A program made the translations under genes and the position numbers. Under the pieces are notes generated by a model. It did no database searches. It saw nothing but the letters and a program-made list of their open reading frames with translations, and was not told the DNA's origin. From positions 1 to 6,348 of the forward strand of contig JAVKFF010000119.1 in NCBI GenBank assembly GCA_040226215.1: 6,348 nt of DNA. The letters run 5' to 3'. Below, one piece after another: positions 1 to 6,348 of this stretch (position 1 is the stretch's first letter; every line of letters begins with the position of its first letter). The stretch is from JAVKFF01 sp040226215. GTDB lineage: Bacteria > Pseudomonadota > Alphaproteobacteria > DSM-16000 > Inquilinaceae.

Positions 1-448
1 CCGACCAGATGGAGTCGGCCGGGCGATAGAAGAAGGCCGAGGCGACCAGCAGCACCATCAGCCAGGTGTAGGGCCGGGTGAACTGCGCCTGTTCCACCGG
101 ATAGCCGGGCTCCACCAGATAGGGAAAGGCGAAGAGCAGGAAGACGATGGCGTAGTCGGCCGCCGTCAGCGTGGCGGAGACCGCGAAATGGTCGGCGTCG
201 CTGCCGGCGACCCGGTAGTGGAGCCAGCCCAGCAGGCCCAGCACCACCATGGCCGCGTAGCTGACCATCTGCCAAGTGTCGAAGCCGTAGTTGAGCAGGT
301 AGAGGGCGGCGAAGGCGATGGCCACGAGGCGCATGCGGAAGGCCAGCCTGAGCGCGCTGCGCCTCTCCGCGGAGATGCGCTCGGTCTGCCGCCGGAGGCG
401 CGCGGCGGTGACGTCGTAGGTCGCGGTGACGGGGCCGGAATCGCTCAT
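1..448 (-). CDS. Membrane protein, N-terminal part (gene runs off left edge); possible adenylate/guanylate cyclase
   Basis: The minus strand is open from an ATG at 448-446 to the window edge, giving 149 residues that begin MSDSGPVTATYDVTAARLRR. Residues 1-40 are charged and probably cytoplasmic (arginine-rich at 18-40). Four hydrophobic segments follow at about 41-55, 61-79, 94-112 and 128-141, so this is an integral membrane protein with at least four helices. No catalytic domain is in the window. The layout, and the stretch around residues 122-149 (FTRP followed by a helix and YRP...W), remind me of the N-terminal membrane region of alphaproteobacterial class III adenylate/guanylate cyclases. 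That is family resemblance from memory, not a visible active site; another membrane sensor is possible. There is no Shine-Dalgarno before the ATG, and a -10-like hexamer lies only 9 nt upstream, suggesting a nearly leaderless mRNA. It is transcribed away from serC. I am confident of the coding call and unsure of the function. Confidence 0.8.
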   Translation of the reverse strand, partial: MSDSGPVTATYDVTAARLRRQTERISAERRSALRLAFRMRLVAIAFAALYLLNYGFDTWQMVSYAAMVVLGLLGWLHYRVAGSDADHFAVSATLTAADYAIVFLLFAFPYLVEPGYPVEQAQFTRPYTWLMVLLVASAFFYRPADSIWS

Positions 449-457
449 GGTGGCGGG

Positions 458-486
458 AGTATAGCGGCGCTTCGATCGCGTGACAG
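458..486 (-). promoter_or_regulatory. Candidate sigma-70-type promoter for the divergent membrane-protein gene
   Basis: Read on the minus strand, CTGTCA (486-481; 4 of 6 matches to TTGACA) is followed after 17 bp by TATACT (463-458; 5 of 6 matches to TATAAT). The -10 ends 9 nt before the ATG at 448, so a start site 6-8 nt downstream would give a leader of only about 1-4 nt. The absence of a ribosome binding site fits a leaderless message. TATACT is conspicuously AT-rich for this GC-rich DNA. This is a prediction from consensus and spacing only. Confidence 0.5.
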
Positions 487-506
487 AGGCAAGTCGGCCG
501 CGTGAC
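477..506. repeat. Direct repeat CGCGTGAC, two copies 22 bp apart
   Basis: CGCGTGAC occurs at 477-484 and 499-506, a start-to-start distance of 22 bp, about two helical turns, so both copies would face the same side of the DNA. The first copy overlaps the candidate -35 of the minus-strand promoter. This could be a binding site for an activator or repressor. With two 8-bp copies in GC-rich DNA, chance is a real alternative. Confidence 0.35.
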
Positions 507-524
507 GGCGCGGTGGCGGCGGTC

Positions 525-541
525 CGGTACGATCGGTACCG
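525..541. promoter_or_regulatory. Inverted repeat CGGTAC-N5-GTACCG, possible operator
   Basis: CGGTAC (525-530) and GTACCG (536-541) are perfect 6-bp inverted arms around GATCG. The 11-bp centre-to-centre distance suits a dimeric DNA-binding protein contacting one face of the helix. It lies roughly 40 bp upstream of the candidate minus-strand -35 and about 100 bp upstream of the serC -35, so it could serve either gene. The regulator is unknown. Confidence 0.35.
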
Positions 542-636
542 CAAGCGGCCCGGCCGGACGGCGTGCTCCGGCGTCGAGGGGGGAAATTGGCCGGGCAGCT
601 CACCGCCTGGCGCATGCCGGCCTCCACGAAATGCTG

Positions 637-664
637 TTGACGAGGGAGGCGCGCCCGCTAGGGT
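637..664 (+). promoter_or_regulatory. Candidate serC promoter
   Basis: TTGACG (637-642; 5 of 6 matches to the -35 consensus) is followed after 16 bp by TAGGGT (659-664), which keeps the T, A and final T of the -10 element. The -10 context CTAGGGTC closely resembles CTAGCGTC in the predicted hisZ promoter of this window, supporting a shared housekeeping sigma factor. A start near 671 would place the transcript 5' end just before the first hairpin of the serC leader, giving a leader of about 50 nt. Confidence 0.55.
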
Positions 665-677
665 CGGCGGCGGGCCA

Positions 678-716
678 CACCCCCCCAACGGGGTGCTACT
701 ATTCTGGAAGGAATAG
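678..716 (+). promoter_or_regulatory. serC leader RNA: two tandem hairpins, the second holding the ribosome binding site
   Basis: Hairpin 1 pairs CACCCC (678-683) with GGGGTG (690-695) around a 6-nt loop. Hairpin 2 pairs CTATTC (699-704) with GAATAG (711-716) around the 6-nt loop TGGAAG. Both stems are perfect 6-bp helices separated by CTA. The Shine-Dalgarno AAGGA (708-712) lies in the loop and 3' strand of hairpin 2, 9 nt before the serC ATG. This agrees with what I recall of the serC leader motif of alphaproteobacteria: a putative regulatory structure upstream of serC-serA whose final stem overlaps the ribosome binding site. Folding would hide the site, so regulation of translation initiation is the likely mode. 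The ligand or partner is not known to me. Family membership is from memory and was not computed. Confidence 0.7.
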
Positions 717-721
717 ACATC

Positions 722-1930
722 ATGTCGACGACGACAGCCGCGCATGCGGCCGATCTCGCCGCGCCGGACGCGCTGGCGAAGCCCCTGATCCGCCCCAACA
801 ATCCGCGCTTCTCCTCGGGACCCACTGCCAAGCGGCCGGGCTGGACGCTCGACGCGCTGTCCGATGCGGCACTCGGCCGCTCGCACCGCGCCAAGGGCCC
901 GAAGGCGAAGCTGGCCGAGGTGATCGACAAGTCCCGCGCGATCCTCGGCATCCCCGCCGACTACCGCGTCGGCATCGTGCCCGCCTCGGACACCGGTGCG
1001 GTGGAATTGGCCATGTGGTCGCTGCTCGGCACCCGGCCGGTCGACCTGCTGGCCTGGGAGAGCTTCGGCGAGGGCTGGGTCACCGACGCGGTGAAGCAGC
1101 TCAGGCTCGCCGACGCCCGGGTGCTGAAGGCCGACTACGGCCAGTTGCCCGACCTCGCCCAGGTCGATGCCTCGCATGACGTGGTCTTCACCTGGAACGG
1201 CACAACCTCGGGCGTCTGCGTGCCCGATGCCGACTGGATCGCCGCCGACCGCGAAGGGCTGACGATCTGCGACGCCACCTCCGCCGCCTTCGCCATGCCG
1301 CTCGATTGGTCGAAGCTCGACGTCACCACCTGGTCCTGGCAGAAGGTGCTGGGCGGCGAGGGCGGCCACGGCATGCTGGTCCTGAGCCCGCGCGCCGTCG
1401 CCCGGCTGGAGAGCTTCACCCCGGACCGCCCGCTGCCCAAGATCTTCCGCCTGACCAAGTCCGGCAAGCTGAACGAGGGCATCTTCAAGGGCGAGACCAT
1501 CAACACGCCGTCCATGCTGGCGGTCGAGGACGCGCTCGACGGCCTGCGCTGGGCCGAGGAGATCGGCGGGCTCGACGCGCTCATCCAGCGCAGCCGCGCC
1601 AACCTCGCCGCCTTCGAGCGCTGGGTGTCGGACACCGCCTGGGTCGATTTCCTGGCCGCCGACACGGACAGCCGCTCCTCCACCTCGATCTGCCTGAAGA
1701 TCGTCGATCCCCTGGTCACAGGCCTCCCGGCCGACGCCCAGGCGGCGGTGCCCAAGCGCATCGCCCAGCTGCTGGAGGCCGAGGGCGTCGCCCTCGACAT
1801 CAACGGCTATCGCGACGCTCCCCCGGGCCTGCGCATCTGGGGCGGCGGCACGGTGGAGACTGCCGATATCGAGGCGCTGCTGCCCTGGCTCGACTGGGCC
1901 TTCGCCACGGCAATCGCCGAACTCGGCTGA
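722..1930 (+). CDS. serC: Phosphoserine aminotransferase, alphaproteobacterial/Methanosarcina type
   Basis: SerC is a cytoplasmic PLP enzyme that converts 3-phosphohydroxypyruvate plus glutamate to O-phosphoserine plus 2-oxoglutarate, the second step of serine synthesis. It can also act on the corresponding intermediate in PLP biosynthesis. The 402-residue protein is a fold-type I aminotransferase: FSSGP near residues 30-34, RSHRAKGPK at 53-61, CDATSAAF at 183-190 with D184 as the expected PLP-ring aspartate, and SWQKVLGGEGGHG at 205-217 with K208 as the expected Schiff-base lysine. NTPSML (261-266) and RSSTSICL (318-325) are also typical. The sequence fits the variant family shared by Alphaproteobacteria and Methanosarcina rather than the E. 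coli type. The first 20 or so residues are an alanine-rich extension before the conserved IRPNNPRFSSGP. The ATG is supported by AAGGA 9 nt upstream and by the leader structure; no later Met is plausible. It heads a serC-serA unit. Confidence 0.96.
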   Translation: MSTTTAAHAADLAAPDALAKPLIRPNNPRFSSGPTAKRPGWTLDALSDAALGRSHRAKGPKAKLAEVIDKSRAILGIPADYRVGIVPASDTGAVELAMWSLLGTRPVDLLAWESFGEGWVTDAVKQLRLADARVLKADYGQLPDLAQVDASHDVVFTWNGTTSGVCVPDADWIAADREGLTICDATSAAFAMPLDWSKLDVTTWSWQKVLGGEGGHGMLVLSPRAVARLESFTPDRPLPKIFRLTKSGKLNEGIFKGETINTPSMLAVEDALDGLRWAEEIGGLDALIQRSRANLAAFERWVSDTAWVDFLAADTDSRSSTSICLKIVDPLVTGLPADAQAAVPKRIAQLLEAEGVALDINGYRDAPPGLRIWGGGTVETADIEALLPWLDWAFATAIAELG

Positions 1931-1961
1931 TCGGCCGGCCTCACCCTTCCAAGACATGCCA

Positions 1962-2015
1962 CCGACCGGCGGCGCGCGACGGGCCCCAAGCGTCCCGTGC
2001 GGCGCGCGCGGTCGG
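1962..2015 (+). repeat. Large imperfect GC-rich hairpin between serC and serA
   Basis: Arms at 1962-1983 and 1994-2015 flank a 10-nt loop. Paired blocks are CCGACCG with CGGTCGG (7 bp), then GCGC (4 bp), then ACGGG with CCCGT (5 bp), separated by two symmetric 3x3 mismatches. There is no downstream T-run, so it is not a standard intrinsic terminator for the plus strand. It lies 31 nt after the serC stop and 29 nt before the serA start. An mRNA-stability or processing element, or a REP-like dispersed palindrome, are the main possibilities. The rest of the 114-bp gap shows only the serA ribosome binding site. Confidence 0.6.
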
Positions 2016-2029
2016 CGCGATGAGACAGC

Positions 2030-2034
2030 AAGGA
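2030..2034 (+). promoter_or_regulatory. serA ribosome binding site
   Basis: AAGGA lies 10 nt before the ATG at 2045, matching the core used for serC (AAGGA at 708-712). It supports the chosen serA start and independent initiation rather than translational coupling to serC, whose stop lies 114 bp upstream. Confidence 0.7.
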
Positions 2035-2044
2035 TACACCAGCC

Positions 2045-3622
2045 ATGCCCAAGGTTCTGATTTCCGACAAGCTCAGCCCCGCCGCCGTCGCCATCTTCCG
2101 CGACCGCGGGCTGGAGGTCGACGTGCAGACCGGCCTCGATCCGGCCGAGCTGAAGGCCGTCATCGGCAGGTATGACGGTCTCGCCGTCAGGTCCGCCACC
2201 AAGGTCACGCCCGAGATCCTGGAGGCGGCGGACAACCTCAAGGTGATCGGCCGCGCCGGCATCGGCGTCGACAATATCGACATCGCCGCCGCCACCCAGC
2301 GCGGCGTGGTGGTGATGAACACGCCGTTCGGCAACTCGATCACCACGGCGGAGCACGCCATCGCCATGATGCTGGCGCTGGCCCGCGAGATTCCTCAGGC
2401 CAATGCCTCGACCCATGCCGGCAAGTGGGAGAAGTCCAAGTTCATGGGCGTCGAGCTGACGGCCAAGACGCTGGGCGTCATCGGCTGCGGCAATATCGGC
2501 TCGATCGTCGCCAATCGGGCGATCGGCCTGCACATGCGCGTGCTGGCCTTCGATCCCTATCTGTCGCCGGAGCGCGCGGTCGATCTCGGCGTTGAGAAGG
2601 TTGACCTCGACAGCCTGCTGCGCCGCGCCGACTTCATCACCCTGCACACGCCGCTGACCGACCACACCCGCGGCATCATCAGCGCCGACGCCATCGCCAA
2701 GATGAAGGACGGGGTGCGCATCATCAACTGCGCGCGCGGCGGCCTGGTCGACGAGGCGGCGCTGAAGGAGGGGCTGGACAGCGGCAAGGTGGCGGGCGTG
2801 GCGCTCGACGTCTTCGCCGAGGAGCCGGCCAGGGAGAACGCGCTATTCGGCCATCCGCGCGTCGTCTGCACGCCGCATCTGGGTGCCTCCACGACCGAGG
2901 CGCAGGAGAACGTGGCCCTGCAGGTGGCCGAGCAGATGTCCGACTATCTGCTGACCGGCGCCGTCATCAACGCCATCAACGCGCCGTCGATCTCGGCCGA
3001 GGACGCGCCGCGCCTGCGCCCCTATCTGGCGCTGGCCGAGCAGCTTGGCAGTTTCGCCGGCCAGATCACCGAGAGCGGGCTCTCCGAGGTCGAGATCGAG
3101 TACGAGGGAGAGATCGCCGGGCTGAACGTGCGGCCCATCACCTCGACCATCCTGACCGGTATCCTGCGCCCCTATATCGACAGCGTGAACCAGGTCTCCG
3201 CCCCGGTGATCGCGCGCGAGCGCGACATCGTGGTGCGCGAGACCAAGACCGACCGGGCGCACGACTACGCCACCCTGATCCGTCTGACGGTGAAGACCGA
3301 GAAGCGCACCCGTTCCGTGGCGGGCTCGCTGTTCGGCGGGTCAAAGCCGCGTCTGGTCGAAGTCGAGACGATCCCGCTGGAGGCCGAACTCGCCGGCAAC
3401 ATGCTGTTCGTGCGCAACGAGGACCAGCCGGGCCTGATCGGCCGCCTGGGCACGGCGCTGGGCGATGCCGGCATCAACATCGCCAACTTCCATCTCGGAC
3501 GAACCCATGAAGGCGGCAACGCGGTGGCGCTGCTGTCGATCGACCAGGCGCCGCCGGGCGAGTTGATGACCTCGATCGCCGGCCTGCCGAACGTCACGCG
3601 GGTGCACGCGCTGCGCTTCTGA
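2045..3622 (+). CDS. serA: D-3-phosphoglycerate dehydrogenase, long form with ACT domain
   Basis: SerA oxidises 3-phosphoglycerate to 3-phosphohydroxypyruvate with NAD+, the first and usually feedback-controlled step of serine synthesis. The protein has 525 residues, the length of the long (type I) enzymes known from Mycobacterium and animals. The substrate-binding part occupies about 1-98 and 285-315, with the Rossmann domain between. GCGNIG at 147-152 is the dinucleotide loop and D170 (AFDPY) the likely NAD-selecting acid. The catalytic set is R231 (CARGG), E260 (AEEP) and H278 (TPHLGAST). Residues about 320-450 form the intervening allosteric substrate-binding domain, including RSVAGSLFGG at 423-432. 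Residues about 453-525 form the ACT domain (FVRNEDQPGLIG onward, with INIANFHLGR), the usual serine-binding module. Everything expected is present. It pairs with serC; transcription from the serC promoter is likely, though the intervening hairpin may alter mRNA levels. Serine inhibition is known of the family, not shown here. Confidence 0.97.
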   Translation: MPKVLISDKLSPAAVAIFRDRGLEVDVQTGLDPAELKAVIGRYDGLAVRSATKVTPEILEAADNLKVIGRAGIGVDNIDIAAATQRGVVVMNTPFGNSITTAEHAIAMMLALAREIPQANASTHAGKWEKSKFMGVELTAKTLGVIGCGNIGSIVANRAIGLHMRVLAFDPYLSPERAVDLGVEKVDLDSLLRRADFITLHTPLTDHTRGIISADAIAKMKDGVRIINCARGGLVDEAALKEGLDSGKVAGVALDVFAEEPARENALFGHPRVVCTPHLGASTTEAQENVALQVAEQMSDYLLTGAVINAINAPSISAEDAPRLRPYLALAEQLGSFAGQITESGLSEVEIEYEGEIAGLNVRPITSTILTGILRPYIDSVNQVSAPVIARERDIVVRETKTDRAHDYATLIRLTVKTEKRTRSVAGSLFGGSKPRLVEVETIPLEAELAGNMLFVRNEDQPGLIGRLGTALGDAGINIANFHLGRTHEGGNAVALLSIDQAPPGELMTSIAGLPNVTRVHALRF

Positions 3623-3645
3623 GCCGGCGGATCGGCGGGGGCGAG

Positions 3646-3679
3646 GGGCGATGCCGGATGCGGGTCGCCCGCCCGCTTT
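3646..3679 (+). terminator. Possible weak terminator or stem-loop after serA
   Basis: GGGCGA (3646-3651) can pair with TCGCCC (3665-3670); alternatively GCGGG (3660-3664) pairs with CCCGC (3668-3672) around a 3-nt loop. Only a short T-run (TTT, 3677-3679) follows, interrupted by CCGC. It lies between the serA stop and the hisZ promoter, where transcription might end, but both stems are short and compete with each other. Such pairings are common in DNA this GC-rich. Confidence 0.25.
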
Positions 3680-3683
3680 CCGC

Positions 3684-3704
3684 CCTTGCCCTCCCCGGGC
3701 AAGG
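3684..3704. promoter_or_regulatory. Perfect 8-bp palindrome overlapping the hisZ promoter -35 and spacer, possible operator
   Basis: CCTTGCCC (3684-3691) and GGGCAAGG (3697-3704) are perfect inverted arms around TCCCC. The left arm contains the candidate -35 hexamer TTGCCC and the right arm lies in the -35/-10 spacer. A repressor dimer bound here would block RNA polymerase directly. Because the predicted transcript starts downstream, the hairpin would not be part of the hisZ mRNA 5' end, which favours a DNA operator over an RNA structure. For read-through transcripts from serA it would form a stem-loop without a U-tract. Confidence 0.45.
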
Positions 3705-3714
3705 CCACTAGCGT
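3686..3714 (+). promoter_or_regulatory. Candidate hisZ-purA promoter, giving a nearly leaderless transcript
   Basis: TTGCCC (3686-3691) and TAGCGT (3709-3714) are separated by exactly 17 bp. The -10 context CTAGCGTC nearly repeats CTAGGGTC of the predicted serC promoter. Only 10 nt separate the -10 from the ATG at 3725, so a start near 3721 leaves a 3-5 nt leader. No Shine-Dalgarno exists in the 20 nt before the ATG, which fits leaderless translation. Prediction only. Confidence 0.6.
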
Positions 3715-3724
3715 CTGCCGCGCC

Positions 3725-4930
3725 ATGACCGACGAGACCCTCTTCGAACCGTCCTATCCGCCACTCGGCGCCGCGGCCGACACGGCGCTGCTGCCTGCCG
3801 GACTGCACGACGTGCTGCCACCGGAAGCCGCCCACGAGGCGGCAGTGACCGACCGGCTGATGGCGATGATCGCGGCGCATGGCTATGCCCGGGTGAAGCC
3901 GCCACTGATCGAGTTCGAGGACAGCCTGCTCTCCGGCACCGGTGCGGGCCTGTCGAAGGATACCTTCCGTCTGATGGACCCGATCAGCCAGCGCATGATG
4001 GGCGTGCGGGCGGATATCACGGTCCAGATCGCCCGTATCGCCCGCGACCGGCTGGGCAATGCGGCGCGACCGCTGCGCCTCAGCTATGCCGGGCAGACCC
4101 TGCGGGTGAAGGGCGACCAGCTGCGGCCGGAGCGCCAGGTGGCGCAGGTCGGGGCGGAGCTGATCGGCGTCGACGTGGCCAATGCCGATGCCGAGATCGT
4201 GGCCCTGGCCTCCGAGGCGCTGGGCGCGGTCGGGGTGGAGCGGTTGACCGTCGATCTCACCGTGCCGACCCTGGTGGCGGCACTGCTGCGCGAAGCGGGC
4301 GTCGAGAATGGCGCGGCCGAGCGCCTGCGCCAGGCACTCGACCGCAAGGACGCCGCGGCGATCGATGCTGTCGGCGCGGAGGCTGGCGCGCGCCATCGCG
4401 CCGTCACCGACACGCTGAAGGCGCTGCTGCTTGCCGGCGGTCCCGCCGCCCGGGCGCTCGATCTGGCGTCGCGGCTCGACCTCGGACCCTCGGCCAGCCT
4501 GGAGAGCGCTCGCCTGGCCCAGGTGGTCGGGCGCATCGCCGCGCTGGCGCCCGCCGCGAAGCTGACCATCGACTGGGTCGAGCATCGCGGCTACGAGTAC
4601 CACACCGGCATCGCCTTCACGGTCTTCGCGCGCGGCGTGCGCGGCGAACTCGGCCGTGGTGGCCGCTACCTCGCCGGCGCGGAACCCTCGACCGGTTTCA
4701 CCCTCTACCTCGACAGCATCCTGCGCGCGCTGCCGCCGGCGCCGCATCCCGCCCTGGCCTACGTGCCGCTGGGCGAGGAGGCGGCGGCCGCCCGCCTGCG
4801 CGCCGACGGCTGGGCCGTGGTCAGCGGCCTGATGCCGGTCGCCGATCCCGCGCGCTCGGCCCGCCGGCTCGGCTGCAGCCACGTCTGGCGCGACGGCAAG
4901 GTCATCGCGCTCCAGGACATCCCCGGATAG
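3725..4930 (+). CDS. hisZ: ATP phosphoribosyltransferase regulatory subunit
   Basis: HisZ is a catalytically inactive paralogue of histidyl-tRNA synthetase. It assembles with the short form of HisG into an active, histidine-inhibited ATP phosphoribosyltransferase, the first step of histidine synthesis. The 401-residue protein opens with LLPAGLHDVLPPEA (22-35) and keeps the class II synthetase-like core: MGVRADITVQIARI (92-105), the motif-2-like GQTLR...RPERQVAQVGAELIG (123-148), HRGYEYHTGIAF (287-298) and the motif-3-like GRGGRYL (310-316). After about residue 340 only a short tail remains where a true synthetase has an anticodon-binding domain, which with length argues for HisZ over HisS. 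I chose ATG 3725 over the in-frame TTG at 3686 because the N-terminus then matches the family and the TTG lies in the predicted -35. No ribosome binding site is visible. A short-form hisG must be elsewhere, since none is in the window. purA follows after 28 bp, so the two probably share a transcript. Confidence 0.93.
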   Translation: MTDETLFEPSYPPLGAAADTALLPAGLHDVLPPEAAHEAAVTDRLMAMIAAHGYARVKPPLIEFEDSLLSGTGAGLSKDTFRLMDPISQRMMGVRADITVQIARIARDRLGNAARPLRLSYAGQTLRVKGDQLRPERQVAQVGAELIGVDVANADAEIVALASEALGAVGVERLTVDLTVPTLVAALLREAGVENGAAERLRQALDRKDAAAIDAVGAEAGARHRAVTDTLKALLLAGGPAARALDLASRLDLGPSASLESARLAQVVGRIAALAPAAKLTIDWVEHRGYEYHTGIAFTVFARGVRGELGRGGRYLAGAEPSTGFTLYLDSILRALPPAPHPALAYVPLGEEAAAARLRADGWAVVSGLMPVADPARSARRLGCSHVWRDGKVIALQDIPG

Positions 4931-4940
4931 ACGCTCGAAC

Positions 4941-4949
4941 GGAAAAGGT
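4941..4949 (+). promoter_or_regulatory. purA ribosome binding site
   Basis: GGAAAAGGT lies in the 28-bp hisZ-purA gap, with AAGG (4945-4948) 10 nt before the purA ATG at 4959. It is a moderate Shine-Dalgarno. The gap holds no recognisable promoter or terminator, supporting a hisZ-purA operon. Confidence 0.55.
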
Positions 4950-4958
4950 CGCCAAGCG

Positions 4959-6251
<1,293 letters not shown>

Positions 6252-6260
6252 CCAGACCCT

Positions 6261-6307
6261 CCCCGTCGTTCCGGCCGAGCGTGAGCGAGAGCCGGAACCT
6301 CGCGGGG
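6261..6307. repeat. REP-like palindrome downstream of purA
   Basis: GTTCCGGC (6268-6275) and GCCGGAAC (6291-6298) are perfect 8-bp arms around a 15-nt loop. Outside them CCCCG (6261-6265) pairs with CGGGG (6303-6307) across a small 2x4 internal loop. The loop contains GAGCG twice (6277-6281 as GAGCG-like and 6283-6287). No T-run follows on either side, so it is not a typical Rho-independent terminator. Its form resembles dispersed intergenic palindromes of GC-rich alphaproteobacteria. Likely roles are 3'-end protection of the purA mRNA or a dispersed repeat; other copies cannot be seen here. No gene is evident in the remaining bases to 6348. Confidence 0.55.
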
Positions 6308-6348
6308 CCGGGCTGGGGCGCGGGGGCTGTGGCGGCGGTGAAGACGGG

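Noticed and set aside
188..505. Plus-strand open frame of 105 codons
   Set aside because: It is antisense to the membrane-protein gene, whose reading frame encodes clear hydrophobic helices; this product is low-complexity without recognisable features.
697..705. TACTAT/TATTCT just upstream of serC considered as a -10 element
   Set aside because: No acceptable -35 lies 16-18 bp upstream, and these bases form the 5' stem of leader hairpin 2; the TTGACG/TAGGGT pair is better.
480..716. Plus-strand open frame of 78 codons upstream of serC, considered as a leader peptide
   Set aside because: It starts with GTG without a ribosome binding site, spans the predicted serC promoter and leader hairpins, and has no run of regulatory codons such as serine.
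3686..3724. In-frame TTG giving hisZ a 13-residue longer N-terminus
   Set aside because: The TTG lies in the predicted -35 and palindrome, has no ribosome binding site, and the added residues do not match HisZ proteins, whereas ATG 3725 does.
3725..4930. hisZ considered as a histidyl-tRNA synthetase (hisS)
   Set aside because: It lacks the C-terminal anticodon-binding domain and its motif-2 and RGYEYHTG regions are of the HisZ kind.
6261..6307. Palindrome after purA considered as an intrinsic terminator
   Set aside because: No T-run follows the stem on either strand, so it is described as a REP-like element.

Overview
This is a high-GC bacterial window with strong G/C third-position bias. 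The gene order serC-serA-hisZ-purA, the alphaproteobacterial/Methanosarcina-type SerC, a leader resembling the alphaproteobacterial serC RNA motif, and -10 elements of the TAGsGT kind all point to an alphaproteobacterium. Rhodospirillales or a close relative is the best guess; the species cannot be told from the sequence. I see no mobile element, CRISPR array, tRNA or rRNA. The content is mostly core metabolism, and the interest lies between the genes.

Layout. Positions 1-448 (minus strand) hold the first 149 codons of a membrane protein that runs off the left edge; it may be the N-terminal membrane region of an adenylate/guanylate cyclase. Positions 449-721 are a divergent control region. 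It has a candidate minus-strand promoter almost touching the membrane-protein ATG, an inverted repeat, a pair of 8-bp direct repeats, a plus-strand promoter for serC, and a two-hairpin serC leader whose second hairpin holds the ribosome binding site. serC (722-1930) and serA (2045-3622) follow, separated by 114 bp that carry a large GC-rich hairpin. After a 102-bp gap come hisZ (3725-4930), apparently with its own promoter and a nearly leaderless start, and purA (4959-6251), 28 bp further on. The last 97 bp contain a strong REP-like palindrome.

How the genes work together. SerA oxidises 3-phosphoglycerate to 3-phosphohydroxypyruvate and SerC transaminates it to phosphoserine, so the first pair supplies serine, glycine and one-carbon units. 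HisZ is the regulatory partner of short-form HisG at the first step of histidine synthesis, which consumes ATP and later releases AICAR. AICAR returns to IMP, and PurA commits IMP to AMP. The second pair therefore joins histidine and adenine nucleotide synthesis, and the first pair feeds one-carbon units to purines. This metabolic link is inferred from known pathways; co-regulation is not shown by the sequence.

I found no previously undescribed enzymatic system here. The best leads are the serC leader structure, the two apparently leaderless genes, the palindrome embedded in the hisZ promoter, and the hairpins at 1962-2015 and 6261-6307.
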